Positions 1 to 9,464 of a stretch of DNA of 64,000 nucleotides are shown here, piece after piece; position 1 is the first letter of the stretch; each line of letters starts with the position of its first letter. The stretch covers positions 59,629 through 123,628 of the forward strand of contig NZ_SKBU01000023.1 of the NCBI RefSeq assembly GCF_004337705.1. Reading direction: 5' to 3'. The position numbers were made by a program, and so were the translations under genes. Under the pieces are notes generated by a model. It was not told where the DNA came from. It did not search any database and saw nothing but the letters and a program-made list of their open reading frames with translations. The stretch is from Rubrobacter taiwanensis (GTDB lineage Bacteria; Actinomycetota; Rubrobacteria; Rubrobacterales; Rubrobacteraceae).

Positions 1-775
1 GTGTTTGGGAGGCGGCCTCCACGCGCCGGGTCGTTCTGCGCCAGACGGCCGCATCGAGCGTCCCTTCCAGGATCAGATCGGGGATCATATGGTAAGGGCT
101 CGGCACGAACTCCACCGGAGCCTGATCGAACTCCAGACGGGTGATCTCCGCGTGATCCCAAGAGGTTTCGTCAATACCCACGCGCCGGATCGTGCCCTCC
201 GCTTCTCTTCGCACCAGAACGGTCAGCGAATCGGCGGCGTAGAAGGTGTTGGCGCCACAGCCAAGCAGCACCTTCAGGTCCGGCTCTTGAGAGCAGACCC
301 TCTCAGCTGAGAAGCGCGAGAGCACCACGAAGTCTGCGCCGGATCTCAGGTACTCGATGCGGCGTCTGGCACCGTTTAAATGCAAGAGGTTCAGCGGGAT
401 GCCCGCGTCTTTGAACAGCTGCGTAAGAGCGGTAGCTATGCCCTCGAACTCTCCGGAGTCGGGCAGCGGCATCACACCGGTCACTGTCCCCAGACCGCTA
501 ACCGCCCACAGACGCCGCAGATCCTTCTCGAGTAAGTAAGTGCCCAGATGTCCTCGGCTTTCGAGGATGATAGCGCCCATCCCCTCCAGCGTCTTGAATG
601 CCTTCTGGACCGTTCCCTGGCCCGCCCGCAGGAGGCGCGCATACTCGCTCGTGGTCTTCAGCCTGCTTCCCGGAGCAAGAGAGATCAACTCCCGGGCCAC
701 CTCCCGGCATATCAGGCCGTTCTTCTCCAGCAGACCGAGCATGGGGTCGAAAGCGGCATCAACTCCGGGTGCCAC
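1..775 (-). CDS. YhfZ-type GntR-like transcriptional regulator (3' end outside window)
   Basis: A continuous frame of 258 codons runs off the left edge without a stop. GTG at 775 is chosen because GAAGGGAG lies just upstream. Residues about 25-82 form a winged helix-turn-helix (LKTTSEYARLL, GQGTVQKAFKTLE, SRGHLGTYL) of the kind found in E. coli YhfZ, where the turn RGxLGT is conserved. From about residue 95 the sequence looks like the periplasmic-binding-protein-like YhfZ C-terminal domain (VTGVMPLPDSGEFEG, GCGANTFYAADSLTV), which should bind a small effector. It follows tctA on the same strand after a 204-nt gap, so it probably senses a substrate or intermediate of the adjacent catabolic genes. 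The family call rests on remembered motifs; a general GntR regulator is the alternative. Confidence 0.7.
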   Translation of the reverse strand, partial: MAPGVDAAFDPMLGLLEKNGLICREVARELISLAPGSRLKTTSEYARLLRAGQGTVQKAFKTLEGMGAIILESRGHLGTYLLEKDLRRLWAVSGLGTVTGVMPLPDSGEFEGIATALTQLFKDAGIPLNLLHLNGARRRIEYLRSGADFVVLSRFSAERVCSQEPDLKVLLGCGANTFYAADSLTVLVRREAEGTIRRVGIDETSWDHAEITRLEFDQAPVEFVPSPYHMIPDLILEGTLDAAVWRRTTRRVEAASQT

Positions 776-979
776 ACTTCTCCCTTCTGAAGCGCCGCCG
801 GAGCACCATTGCGGTCTCTGGCGGCAACCCGCCTATCGCAGCAGATGATCGAGTTTGCCCCGTCGGATACAGCTTCTTTACTTCCTGTCTTTTGAGTCTC
901 GCAAGGACCAACTTCGTTTAGCGTACAGTTTAATGCACGCTGCGGTAGCGTCCACAGCGGGACCAGGAGGGTTCGGTTT

Positions 980-2491
980 TCAGGAGCCTCGGTGCAGAAG
1001 CCGCCCTGCCAGGGAGGATGCCGCCCTGCGGATAAGCGGACTAAAGAGCACCAGCAGGGCCAGCACAAGAAACGTCAGGCTGAGCGGACGGGTAACGAAC
1101 ACCGTCGGGTCACCGCCGGATATTACCAGAGCGCGGCGAAACTGGGCCTCGAGTATCGGTCCCAACACGATGGCCAGCAGCACCGGGATAACAGGGAAGC
1201 CGAACTTACCCATCAGATACGCCAGAATTCCGAAGAAGAGCATTGTCCATACCGCAAGCATGGTGTTATCCACGGCGTACGAGCCCGCCACGGCCAGCGC
1301 CGCGATAACCGAGAGAAGGTAGGGGCGCTTGATCTTGAGAACCTGGACGAAGAGAGGGATCAAGCGCAGCTGGGTCACCACAGTGAATACGTACGCCACC
1401 AAGAGCGAGAGGTAGACGCCTAGGATGAAGACGGGCTGCTCCTGGAAGAGGAGCGGTCCCGGTTGCAAACCGTGGATGATAAGCGCCCCCATGAGGACGG
1501 CAACGATCGGATCGCCGGGTATGGCCAGGGTAAGCATGGGGATAAGCGCGCTGCCCGTGACCCCGTTGTTCGCGGCTTCAGGGGCCGCCACCCCCCTCAT
1601 AACGCCCGTACCGAACTTCTCGGGCTCTCTTGAGGCACGTTTCTCCCGATCGTACGCCAGGAAAGCAGCTATCGGCCCGCCCGTTCCTGGTACTATGCCG
1701 ATAGCCGTCCCGATAAGCGAACCGCGCAGGAAGGTGGGCAGCAGAGACCTCGCTTCCGCTCTGCTGGGCAACTTCGCCGTGACCCTTCTGGCCACCGCCC
1801 GCGTGCCTGTACGAAGGCGCGGCTCCAGCTCCTCAAGTATCTGCGGGATGGCGAACAACCCGATCATCGCCGGAATAAGCGAGACCCCGGCCTGCAATGC
1901 GATCTGGTCGAAGGTGAAGCGGGGGACGCCCAGCATGGGATCCAAGCCCACCGTCATGAAGGCAAGCCCGATCAGGCCCGCGATTATGCCCTTAATCACC
2001 GACCGTCCCGAGACCCCGATTATGATGCTGAGGCCGAGCACCACGATGGCGAAGAGCTCAGCAGCGCCCAGTTTCAACGCGAGAGCCGCCAGTTGGGGAG
2101 CGATGAGGATGAGCGCCAACAGGCTGACCATCCCCCCGAAGAACGAGGCCATAACGGCTGTGCCCAGAGCCTTGCCTCCCTCTCCCCTGCTCGCCATCGG
2201 GTGCCCGTCGAGGAGTGTGGCCGATGCTGAGGGAGTGCCCGGTATCCGGAGCAGAATCGCTGTCACCGAACCGCCCGTTATCCCTCCGACATGAACCCCT
2301 AGCAAGAGCCCGATAGCCGGTGCGGTAGGGAGCATAAACGAGAAAGGCAGCATCAACGCCATCGCCATGGTCACCGTCAGACCCGGGATCGCGCCCATCA
2401 CGATGCCGAACAGGACGCCGGCGAAGATGGCCAGCAGCGTCATCGGGTGACCTATATCCATGAGCGCTTGGCTGAGGTTCTCCAGGAGCAT
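980..2491 (-). CDS. tctA: Tripartite tricarboxylate transporter large permease TctA
   Basis: 503 aa, the usual TctA length, with about twelve hydrophobic segments. The two inverted-repeat signatures of the family are visible: GAIPGLTVTMAMALMLPF near residue 33 with GVHVGGITGGSVTAILLRIPG after it, and GIVPGTGGPIAAFLAYDREK near residue 265. TctA is the main channel of a secondary transporter that takes up carboxylates delivered by the TctC binding protein and driven by an ion gradient. It is last of tctC-tctB-tctA on the minus strand, 12 nt after tctB. The substrate cannot be read from sequence; the neighbouring alcohol dehydrogenase, aldolase and creatininase-family genes suggest an organic acid from sugar or cyclitol breakdown. 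Confidence 0.93.
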   Translation of the reverse strand: MLLENLSQALMDIGHPMTLLAIFAGVLFGIVMGAIPGLTVTMAMALMLPFSFMLPTAPAIGLLLGVHVGGITGGSVTAILLRIPGTPSASATLLDGHPMASRGEGGKALGTAVMASFFGGMVSLLALILIAPQLAALALKLGAAELFAIVVLGLSIIIGVSGRSVIKGIIAGLIGLAFMTVGLDPMLGVPRFTFDQIALQAGVSLIPAMIGLFAIPQILEELEPRLRTGTRAVARRVTAKLPSRAEARSLLPTFLRGSLIGTAIGIVPGTGGPIAAFLAYDREKRASREPEKFGTGVMRGVAAPEAANNGVTGSALIPMLTLAIPGDPIVAVLMGALIIHGLQPGPLLFQEQPVFILGVYLSLLVAYVFTVVTQLRLIPLFVQVLKIKRPYLLSVIAALAVAGSYAVDNTMLAVWTMLFFGILAYLMGKFGFPVIPVLLAIVLGPILEAQFRRALVISGGDPTVFVTRPLSLTFLVLALLVLFSPLIRRAASSLAGRLLHRGS

Positions 2492-2503
2492 GATAGACCC
2501 TGC

Positions 2504-3037
2504 CTACGGTAAGCGAATCAGCAGCAGGTAATAGAAGACCAGATAGATGACAGCCGTGGCACCAGCAGACAACCCCACGATAACTTTCCAGCTCCGCACC
2601 CCGTAAGCGAGCAGCAGGAGTGCGAGCAACGCAGGAGTTGCCACGAGGTAGCCAACCGCCTCCAGCGCCCAGCCGTAGCTAACCAGAATGGCGATGCCCA
2701 CAATGGGGAACAAAATGTGGGGAGCGAGGCGCTGTTTTCCCGCCTCAGCGGATCTGTCTTCTTCTGATTCGTTCCTTGAGGTTACGCCTTCCTCCAGATC
2801 AACTTCAGGCTCTTGCTTCTCCTCAGAGCCTGCATCCTCCGCCTTTATCAAGCTCCTGACAAGCAGGACGAACGAGGCAATCCCGATAGCAACGGCTACT
2901 AGCAAAGGGTATATCGCCATACCAGGCGCTCGCTGGACGTGCTCCTGAGGGAGTTGGCCGGCCTGGTACGCGAACAGGCCGGCGAACCCGAGCAACAGCA
3001 CCGCGATAATGGCGTCCTGATACTTCCTCAAGGTCAT
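2504..3037 (-). CDS. tctB: Tripartite tricarboxylate transporter small subunit TctB
   Basis: 177 aa starting at ATG 3037, preceded by AAGGGG. An in-frame extension to 3250 exists but would overlap the tctC C-terminus with non-membrane, arginine-rich sequence and is rejected. Four hydrophobic helices are seen (MTLRKYQDAIIAVLLLGF at the start, two near residues 45-65 and 110-130, one at the end), with an unusual acidic loop (EDAGSEEKQEPEVDLEE) of about 40 residues between helices 2 and 3. TctB is the small membrane partner of TctA; its order between tctC and tctA confirms the call. Confidence 0.87.
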   Translation of the reverse strand: MTLRKYQDAIIAVLLLGFAGLFAYQAGQLPQEHVQRAPGMAIYPLLVAVAIGIASFVLLVRSLIKAEDAGSEEKQEPEVDLEEGVTSRNESEEDRSAEAGKQRLAPHILFPIVGIAILVSYGWALEAVGYLVATPALLALLLLAYGVRSWKVIVGLSAGATAVIYLVFYYLLLIRLP

Positions 3038-3123
3038 CGGCGTCCCCTTATCAAGGCGGCAGGCGGGAAAGGGCGGTGAAGGATCCGTAGCTCCATGCCG
3101 CCTTCTCCCACCTCTCCGGTAGC

Positions 3124-4095
3124 TCAGTTCTCCTCGGCAGCCGCGGCAATCTCGTCTATCTGCTGCTGCATGTCCGCAATAAACTCGGTTGCCTCCTCGC
3201 TGCCCATGATCCTGACATCGGCGCCGGTATTCCGGGTAAACTCGGCCCATTCATCGGTCTCCGCCGCCTGCGTAAAGGCGTCCTCAAGCCTCTGGATGAC
3301 CTCCTCGTCCGTACCCTCCGGGAGGGAGATGCCCCGCCACTGCTCCAGGACTACGTCAACTCCCTGCTCCTGAGCCGTCGGGACGTCTTCGAAGGTCTCG
3401 ATGCGCTCGGGGCTGGTGATCGCCAGGATACGTATGTCCCCGGCCTCGTACTGCGACATGATCTCGGCCGGATGCTGCACGCTGGCGTCTATCTCTCCGC
3501 CCATCACGCTCGCTATCGCCAGACCATCGCCGAACGGCACATGCTCGAACTCCACGCCAGCCTCTTCAGCCAGAGCGACGGCGGTAAGATGAGTGGTGCT
3601 GCCCATACCCGAGTTACCCACCGTCGGCGTCCGATTCCGAGCGTCAGCGATGAAATCCTCAAGGTTCTCCCACTCCGAGTCTGCCGCTACCGCAAGGGTA
3701 ACCGTCTCGGTGCTGACTATAGCTACGTGCTCGAAAGCCTCGTAGTTGAAATCGATATTGCCTGCGGCCGCCAGGGTATTCAGGGCCGCCGAGGACCAGA
3801 TAGCGGTGTACCCGTCATTGGGCGCGTTTACCACCTCGTTGTAGGCCACGGCGCCCCCGCCACCGGTGACATTCCTCACCTGGATGCTCTCGCCGAGCTC
3901 CTCTGAGGCCAACTCAGCTATCTGCCGGGCAGCTACGTCTGCCGCACCTCCCGGGCCAAACGGAACGATCAGTTCGACCGGCCGGCTCGGGTACTCGGCA
4001 CCGGGCCCGCACGAGAACGCCAGGAGCGCAATCACCAGCACTCCCAGGGAAGCCGCAAGGCTCCGTCTCAATCTTATAACGCTCACAGACATCAC
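3124..4095 (-). CDS. tctC: TctC-family (Bug) solute-binding lipoprotein
   Basis: 323 aa. A basic N-terminus and hydrophobic stretch end in a lipobox LAFSC with Cys29 as the lipid-attachment site, so the mature protein sits outside the membrane. The mature part opens with YPSRPVELIVPFGPGGAADVAAR, split here by the typical Bug-family glycine loop PFGPGG that holds a carboxylate, and contains the second loop GNSGMGSTTHLTAVAL. It delivers substrate to TctA/TctB encoded next. A 141-nt gap separates it from the upstream alcohol dehydrogenase, and no strong terminator is seen there, so it may be read from the same transcript. Confidence 0.92.
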   Translation of the reverse strand: MMSVSVIRLRRSLAASLGVLVIALLAFSCGPGAEYPSRPVELIVPFGPGGAADVAARQIAELASEELGESIQVRNVTGGGGAVAYNEVVNAPNDGYTAIWSSAALNTLAAAGNIDFNYEAFEHVAIVSTETVTLAVAADSEWENLEDFIADARNRTPTVGNSGMGSTTHLTAVALAEEAGVEFEHVPFGDGLAIASVMGGEIDASVQHPAEIMSQYEAGDIRILAITSPERIETFEDVPTAQEQGVDVVLEQWRGISLPEGTDEEVIQRLEDAFTQAAETDEWAEFTRNTGADVRIMGSEEATEFIADMQQQIDEIAAAAEEN

Positions 4096-4236
4096 CCCTT
4101 CTTGCTCTTCCGCTGCGCTTACCCTCCCCCCACCCAGACCTCAGATCACGCCCGTATTGGGCTCAGCCTTTCCGGAGAATTGCTCTAACCCTGAGAACTC
4201 TCCCAGTTTGGCATTCTGAGGGCTTCACATGCGTCC

Positions 4237-5337
4237 CTACGGGACGAGCACAATCTTCAGGGGATCTCCCTCCCGCTCGCGCATGACCCGGAAGGCCTCC
4301 GTTATGTCCTCCAGGGGATACTCGTGGGTGACGAGACCCTCACCGTGCAACCGGCCCTGCGCGGCGAGCGAGACCGCGCGCTTGACGTTGTTGCCGCCCT
4401 CACCGCGGGTGGTGTACAAGGTGATGTCGCTCCGGACGACGGCGCTCAGATCCAGGGTAACCGGTTCCTTGTAGAAGGCGACCACCAGTATCTTGCCGCC
4501 GCGCTTGGTCACCTCCACACACTGTTGCGGGGCATTCGAAGCTCCGGAGCACTCGATAGCGAGATCTACGCCCGCGCCCCCCGTAAGCTCCAGAATAGCC
4601 TCTACCGGATCCCGCTCGCGCACGTTCACGGTATGATCGGCGCCGAGCTTGCGGCCCACCTGGAGGCGGCTCTCCCGGGTTCCGACCAGGATCACTTGGT
4701 TGGCTCCCAGCTGCTCGCACGCCTCCACGGTCATAAGCCCCACGGGGCCCGGGCCGAAGACTGCCACGTCCTGCCCGGCAATGTAACCGCCGGCGGCATC
4801 GAGGCCGTAGAGCCCTGTGCCGGCCGTGGTGATCAGGACGGCGTCTTTGTGGGAGACGTTGTCCGGGAGCTTGTACAGGGAGCTCACGTGGTGAACTACG
4901 TACTCGGCGAAACCGCCGTTGGTGGTCATGCCGGTGGCGCGATGTCCCTTCTCCCTCTTACCGTAGTTCAGGCAGGCGGTATACTTGCCGACCAGGCAGT
5001 TGTCGCACCGGCCACACCCGTGGTGAGCCTCGATGCAGACCCGGTCCCCCAGCGCAAACTCGTCTACCGATTCCCCGAGAGCCACGACGGTGCCGGTCCA
5101 CTCGTGCCCCGGCGTGAACTCGCCGTACGGCGGCGTCTGGGGAAAGTGACCGTCATAGATCTTGAGGTCGGTCCCGCAGGTGCCGCACATGGCCACCTTG
5201 ACAAGCACCTCGCCAAAACCGGGCTCCGGCACGGGCTTGTCTACTACCCGCATGTCCTGGGGACCGAAGAGCACCGCCGCGCGCATGCTCTCAGGCACGC
5301 TGTAGCTCGGCTCCTGCTCTCTAGTCGGTATCGTCAT
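4237..5337 (-). CDS. Zinc-dependent medium-chain alcohol/polyol dehydrogenase
   Basis: 366 aa. It has the catalytic zinc site (MCGTCGTD with Cys, and PGHEWTG with His-Glu), the structural zinc lobe GCGRCDNCLVGKYTAC with four cysteines spaced C-x2-C-x2-C-x7-C, and a Rossmann fold starting VFGPGPVGLMTVEACEQLG. The layout matches threonine/sorbitol dehydrogenases, which oxidise a secondary alcohol with NAD(P)+. It sits between the Tm-1-like gene and tctC. In the Thermotoga inositol pathway a dehydrogenase of this class makes the second ketone on the ring; that role is only suggested here by the neighbouring creatininase-family genes. Confidence 0.88.
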   Translation of the reverse strand: MTIPTREQEPSYSVPESMRAAVLFGPQDMRVVDKPVPEPGFGEVLVKVAMCGTCGTDLKIYDGHFPQTPPYGEFTPGHEWTGTVVALGESVDEFALGDRVCIEAHHGCGRCDNCLVGKYTACLNYGKREKGHRATGMTTNGGFAEYVVHHVSSLYKLPDNVSHKDAVLITTAGTGLYGLDAAGGYIAGQDVAVFGPGPVGLMTVEACEQLGANQVILVGTRESRLQVGRKLGADHTVNVRERDPVEAILELTGGAGVDLAIECSGASNAPQQCVEVTKRGGKILVVAFYKEPVTLDLSAVVRSDITLYTTRGEGGNNVKRAVSLAAQGRLHGEGLVTHEYPLEDITEAFRVMREREGDPLKIVLVP

Positions 5338-5401
5338 GGACGACTCCTCCTTTCGCTCTCGAAGATTGGCTCAAGGGTTCCCCCTCCCTGGCAAGCCAGA
5401 C

Positions 5402-6730
5402 CTACTCTAAGAGCCAGCGGTCATCAGGCTCCTCCTTTCCCGATTCTCTAACCACAGTGGCTCGCTGCTCGCCGCCGGCTACGCCAGACCTCTCCGGCCT
5501 AGATCCAGACTCCAGGAATCCCAACAGCGTGTCCGCAGCAAGCTCGGCGAAGTTGGGATCGTTTATCACCGCATCCACCTCGCGCAGGGAGATAGCCGGT
5601 TTGACGCGCTCCCGCAGAACCTCGACGAGACCGCGATTGGCCTCCGGGTCATGCAACACGCCGCCGGGGCTACCCACTTCGGACCAGCCTCGCAGCGGTA
5701 TCAAGATCGCAACGGGCCCGCGGGCGGCGTTGAGGCGCTCGGCCATCGTCTCCCCCACTCGCCGCAGCTCCTCCCGGCTTGCCCGCACGTTGGTGTTGTA
5801 AGGGTTGTGGTAGTGAATCGCCCGACCCCGCAGGCGGGGTGGTATCGTCTCCGGGGCTCCGAAGCAGAAGTACTCCAGACCTCCGGGAACCACAACCTGA
5901 GGGATGCCCCGGCGGCCGGCTGCGGTCAGCCGTCCCGGACGCACCGGCGCGTAGATATCCTCCGGGTACAGCTCCCCGAGCAGCTCGTGTGTCGTGAGAT
6001 CCAGCACCCCCTCGATCTTCCCCTCGTCCACCAGCCGCTCCATGGCAGAGCCGCAGGCACCGGAGGCGTGAAACGGAACCACATGATGACCCGCTCCGGT
6101 CAGGCGCTCCATAGCGACAACCACCGCTTTGTGGGTGTTGCCGAAGGCCGTTATTGAAACAGATCCCGGCTCCTGTTCCGCAGCAATACGTTCTGTTGCA
6201 TCGGCCATGCCGGCGACTGCCGCCGCGGCTTTTTCGAGCACCCGGCTGGTCACAGGGTTCGGCCCGCCGAGGAGATCCCCGACGGAGAACATCATCGCGA
6301 TGTCGCTGTCTCCGACATAACCGCGCACATCTCCCGAGGCTACGGTAGAGACGATCACCTTGGGCGGCCCTATGGGCAGGGCCCGCATGGCTATGGAGGC
6401 GATCGCCGTTCCCTGGTTACCTCCGGCTGCGATGACACCCGCGAGCCGACCGGCCCGGTATCTCTCGGCGAGCAGCTTCCCGGCGCCCGATCCCATCGCC
6501 TCCATAGCCTTATCCCGTCGCCCAGCGGCGCGGAGTTCGGCCACGCCGGTACCGGCGGCGGTCGCCACCTCGTCCGCCGGGATCCCGGCGAGCCCTTCGG
6601 GGGCATCGCCCAACCCGACATCTACCACGAGAGTAGACCAACCGCGGTCCTGGATGAGATCCCGCAGGTAAGCGGCCTCGCCCGCCTTGGTGTCCAGCGT
6701 CGCGAGTATGGCGATGGCGCGAGATTCCAT
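5402..6730 (-). CDS. Tm-1-like (UPF0261) ATP-binding domain protein
   Basis: 442 aa, close to the usual length of stand-alone UPF0261 proteins. The start AIAILATLDTKAGEAAYLRD is the family hallmark; AAGGNQGTAIAS near residue 102 and SGDVRGYVGDSDI near 132 form the nucleotide site seen in the tomato Tm-1 N-terminal domain. The C-terminal half (LRGRAIHYHNPYNTNVRAS, LIPLRGWSEVG) is also conserved. The bacterial role is unknown; homologues occur next to sugar-acid and aldolase genes, as here. ATG overlaps the stop of the class II aldolase by 1 nt (TGATG), so translation is coupled. The usual TIM-barrel phosphoenolpyruvate hydrolase-like partner is absent from this window. Confidence 0.85.
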   Translation of the reverse strand: MESRAIAILATLDTKAGEAAYLRDLIQDRGWSTLVVDVGLGDAPEGLAGIPADEVATAAGTGVAELRAAGRRDKAMEAMGSGAGKLLAERYRAGRLAGVIAAGGNQGTAIASIAMRALPIGPPKVIVSTVASGDVRGYVGDSDIAMMFSVGDLLGGPNPVTSRVLEKAAAAVAGMADATERIAAEQEPGSVSITAFGNTHKAVVVAMERLTGAGHHVVPFHASGACGSAMERLVDEGKIEGVLDLTTHELLGELYPEDIYAPVRPGRLTAAGRRGIPQVVVPGGLEYFCFGAPETIPPRLRGRAIHYHNPYNTNVRASREELRRVGETMAERLNAARGPVAILIPLRGWSEVGSPGGVLHDPEANRGLVEVLRERVKPAISLREVDAVINDPNFAELAADTLLGFLESGSRPERSGVAGGEQRATVVRESGKEEPDDRWLLE

Positions 6731-7398
6731 CAGCCACCGCCCTCCGCAGCAGCTCTCTCTCCGGCGAGCGAGACCCCTCTGTCCGGCCCGAGTGCCTGTA
6801 CCTGCGCCGCCAGAAGGGCAACTTTGGCCGTATCCTCTAGGTACTCGGCCCGGTAGTAGGCCGTGCGCAGGTCCGGACCAATGGCGATGATCCCGTGCTC
6901 GCGCATGAGCGCGACGCGGAGATCTCTATCTGAGAAAGCTCCGGCGACCAGGTCCGCAAGCTCCTGAGAGCCCGACGGTGCCAGCTCTACAAGCCCTATC
7001 TTACGCAACACGCCCCGGGCGGCCGTGTGAACCAGCGGAGGGGTGCGGTTTGCGACCGCCCACGCCGTGGCGTATGGAGGATGCACGTGCACGACGCCGC
7101 CGACCCCGGGGTTCTGGCGGTAGATGGCCAGGTGCCAGCGAATCTCCTTGGAGGGTTCCCTACCCGCCTCTAGCACGTTACCGTCTAGGTCGAGAAGTAC
7201 GGTGTCGGCCGTGTCCATATCCCCCTGGTTGACCCCGGTAGCCTTTATCAGGACGGCGTCGGTGCCCGGTATGCGCACGCTGTTGTTGCCGCTGACGCCG
7301 ACTACCAGCCCCCGCTGATACGCGCGGTGGGAGATCTCCACCAACTCCTCGCGCATCAGGCGAACAAGGCCGTTCGCCGGTCCTGGATTGGTAGCCAC
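6730..7398 (-). CDS. Class II aldolase/adducin family protein
   Basis: 222 aa from GTG 7398, which has GGAGG 7 nt upstream and lies 22 nt after the creatininase-family stop; a longer reading to 7476 would overlap that gene with low-complexity sequence. Motifs of zinc-dependent fuculose-phosphate-type aldolases are present: SGNNSVRI (phosphate/substrate loop, normally SGNxS), VVHVHPPYATAWA with two zinc histidines, and LMREHGIIAIG with the third. Such enzymes cleave or decarboxylate small sugar phosphates or keto acids using a divalent metal. The gene is coupled to the Tm-1-like gene behind it and probably acts late in the same catabolic route. Confidence 0.88.
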   Translation of the reverse strand: MATNPGPANGLVRLMREELVEISHRAYQRGLVVGVSGNNSVRIPGTDAVLIKATGVNQGDMDTADTVLLDLDGNVLEAGREPSKEIRWHLAIYRQNPGVGGVVHVHPPYATAWAVANRTPPLVHTAARGVLRKIGLVELAPSGSQELADLVAGAFSDRDLRVALMREHGIIAIGPDLRTAYYRAEYLEDTAKVALLAAQVQALGPDRGVSLAGERAAAEGGG

Positions 7399-7420
7399 TC
7401 GAGCCCTCCAGAAGTCTCTC

Positions 7421-8323
7421 TTACTGCGCTCCGTAGGAATAAGCCCGCTCCGGGAAGTCGCTCTGCTTGATCTCAACCTCGAAGTTGCGCACCTCGTTCA
7501 CGTAGTCGGTCAGGTGCCGGGCCATCCGATCGAACATAGCCAAGCCCTTCTCCTTAGTCGCCCGGAAGGGATTGCCGATCACAGCCGTGTCGCAGTACTC
7601 GTGGTGCTCCATCGGAACCCAGATGTTCTCCGATCCCTGAAACTCGACCGTTCCCGTGCCATCGCGCTTGGAGAAGGCATCCCCCATATATGCCGGCGCG
7701 TGGGCGCGGTCCTTCACCGCCCGGTCCATGTTTACCAGCCCCTCTGCAGTAGCCATCAGGCACGCGGTCTCGAGCTCGCTGGAGTGCCAGCCCGGCGTCT
7801 CCTCGGGGGGGTTGTCAAAGAGATCCTGAACCACGGTGGCCTCGCGCTCGGTCGGCGTCTTGTAGAAGGAGATGAACGCCCCGGTGTGGTAGCGCAGAGC
7901 CCGCATGATCTCGTCTATGGGCTTCGTATTCGAGCCGTGGTGGCTGATGAAGATGATCTTCTTGAAGCCGTGGTAGATCAGGCTCCGCGCCACATCGTGC
8001 ATCACCCGGCGGTAGGTCTCGGCGGCGAGCGTAATGGTCCCGGCCCCCTCCAGATGCCGGCCCATGTGGTGCGGCGAGTACCCGAACGGCATCAGCGGCG
8101 AGTACATGACATCGGCTGCCTCGGCCGTGCGCTCTACCACCTCCATGGTCACGTAGCTGTCCGTCCCGAGCGGGATGTGAGCCCCGTGCTTCTCCGTGCT
8201 CCCGAGCGGGACGAGCACCACGTCCTGACCGTCCTCCTGAAGCCTCTCCTCAACCTCAGCGTAAGACATGGTCAGCAGGTTGTGCTTGCGCGCGGCACCC
8301 GCATCGTTCGTCCGATAGTCCAC
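7421..8323 (-). CDS. Creatininase-family hydrolase (candidate cyclitol/ring hydrolase)
   Basis: 300 aa. The metal-binding motif of the creatininase fold is intact: VLVPLGSTEKHGAHIPLGTD (Glu and His ligands, then the Asp) near residue 41. The second signature, usually NGHGGN, is SHHGSN here, and the glutamate ligand is in HSSELETACLM. It is first after lacI in the LacI-side operon. Families in this fold hydrolyse cyclic amides or, in Thermotoga IolN, the C-C bond of a diketo-inositol ring. Because an alcohol dehydrogenase and an aldolase are co-encoded and no nitrogen-metabolism genes are, a ring-opening role fits better than creatinine hydrolysis. That is inference. Confidence 0.85.
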   Translation of the reverse strand: MDYRTNDAGAARKHNLLTMSYAEVEERLQEDGQDVVLVPLGSTEKHGAHIPLGTDSYVTMEVVERTAEAADVMYSPLMPFGYSPHHMGRHLEGAGTITLAAETYRRVMHDVARSLIYHGFKKIIFISHHGSNTKPIDEIMRALRYHTGAFISFYKTPTEREATVVQDLFDNPPEETPGWHSSELETACLMATAEGLVNMDRAVKDRAHAPAYMGDAFSKRDGTGTVEFQGSENIWVPMEHHEYCDTAVIGNPFRATKEKGLAMFDRMARHLTDYVNEVRNFEVEIKQSDFPERAYSYGAQ

Positions 8324-8377
8324 TCTTCCTCCTTCATCTCCTCTGTGTGCTTCCAGGGCCAGCCGGAAAAACTGCCT

Positions 8378-9421
8378 CTAGATCTTGTCTTCCACCCCTC
8401 CCTTCCTGATTGGCGATCCGTCAGACCGCGGCGGCGGTCCGGAGGAATCCCTGACCACTAACTCTGCAGGTAACCAAGTAACCCGGGGACATTCCTTTCC
8501 GGAGATAAGCTTCAGTATCAGCCGCATCGCGGATGCCCCCATCTCGTAACCCGGCAGCGAAACGGTAGTAAGCGCGGGCCGCACGTACGAAGCCATAGTG
8601 ATGTCGTCGAAACCGACGATGGAGACCTCCTCCGGCACCTCCATGCCGAGATCAAAGGCCGCAGCCATGGCCCCTATAGCCATGCGGTCGTTAGCCGCGA
8701 AGATCGCCGTCGGCCTTACGCTCCCCTGTAGCAAGGAGCGCGCCGCCGAGTAGCCACTCTCCGGCTGGAAGTCACCCTCACGCACCAACCGGTCATCGCG
8801 CTCGATGCCCCGCCTCCGAAGGGCTTCCCTGTATCCGTTGAGCCTGTCCTGCACACTGGTCAGGCTCAACGGCCCACTGATAAACGCTATGCGCTCATGC
8901 CCCAGCTCTACCAGATGCGAAGTAGCCTCATAAGCAGCCCCCACGTTGTCTATCTGCACCGACGGGAACGGCAGGTTGTGCCTCCCAATCACCGCCGCCT
9001 CGATATCGAAATCCGAGAGCACCTGAGAGACCGGACTGAAATCCGTCCCTCCCCCGGCGATGATGATGCCGTCCGCCCGCTTCTGCAGCAGCACATCTAC
9101 GTAGTGCTCCAGCTTCTCGGCCCGCCGGTTGGTGTTGCAGAAGATTACCGAGTACCCCTCTCCCGACGCAGTAGCCTCAACGCCGAGAGCCAGCTCCGGA
9201 TAGTAAGGGTTAGTGATGTCCGGGATCACCAACCCCACCGTACGGGTCCTCTTGAGATGCAGCCCTCGGGCAAGATCATTGGGCCGAAAGCCCAGCTCCT
9301 CTACGGCCTCCAGTACCCTCTGCCGGGTCTCCGGCTTGACCGGATAGCCGGTGTCGTTCAACACCCTGGAGACCGTGGATATGGAGACCCCTGCCCTCTG
9401 TGCTACGTCCCTGATATTCAT
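8378..9421 (-). CDS. LacI-family transcriptional regulator
   Basis: 347 aa. The N-terminus [23 protein letters not shown] is the LacI helix-turn-helix, interrupted by nothing, with the hinge [23 protein letters not shown] at about residues 48-70. Residues 60-330 form the sugar-binding periplasmic-type domain ([43 protein letters not shown]). It is followed 54 nt later by the creatininase-family gene, so it probably heads the operon and regulates itself: a perfect double palindrome lies 17 nt before its start (9436-9464). The effector is likely a sugar or cyclitol derivative made or used by the flanking genes. Confidence 0.93.
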   Translation of the reverse strand: MNIRDVAQRAGVSISTVSRVLNDTGYPVKPETRQRVLEAVEELGFRPNDLARGLHLKRTRTVGLVIPDITNPYYPELALGVEATASGEGYSVIFCNTNRRAEKLEHYVDVLLQKRADGIIIAGGGTDFSPVSQVLSDFDIEAAVIGRHNLPFPSVQIDNVGAAYEATSHLVELGHERIAFISGPLSLTSVQDRLNGYREALRRRGIERDDRLVREGDFQPESGYSAARSLLQGSVRPTAIFAANDRMAIGAMAAAFDLGMEVPEEVSIVGFDDITMASYVRPALTTVSLPGYEMGASAMRLILKLISGKECPRVTWLPAELVVRDSSGPPPRSDGSPIRKGGVEDKI

Positions 9422-9435
9422 CCTACCCTCGCTTA

Positions 9436-9464
9436 TAGAAAAGCTTTTCAGAAAAGCTTTTCTA
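9436..9464. promoter_or_regulatory. Double palindromic operator upstream of lacI
   Basis: Two identical 12-bp palindromes GAAAAGCTTTTC at 9438-9449 and 9451-9462 sit 13 bp apart and together form a 29-bp inverted repeat with only the central base unpaired. LacI-family proteins bind A/T-rich inverted repeats with a central CG or GC step, so this is a plausible autoregulatory operator for the gene beginning at 9421. No second copy was noticed in the window. Confidence 0.6.
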
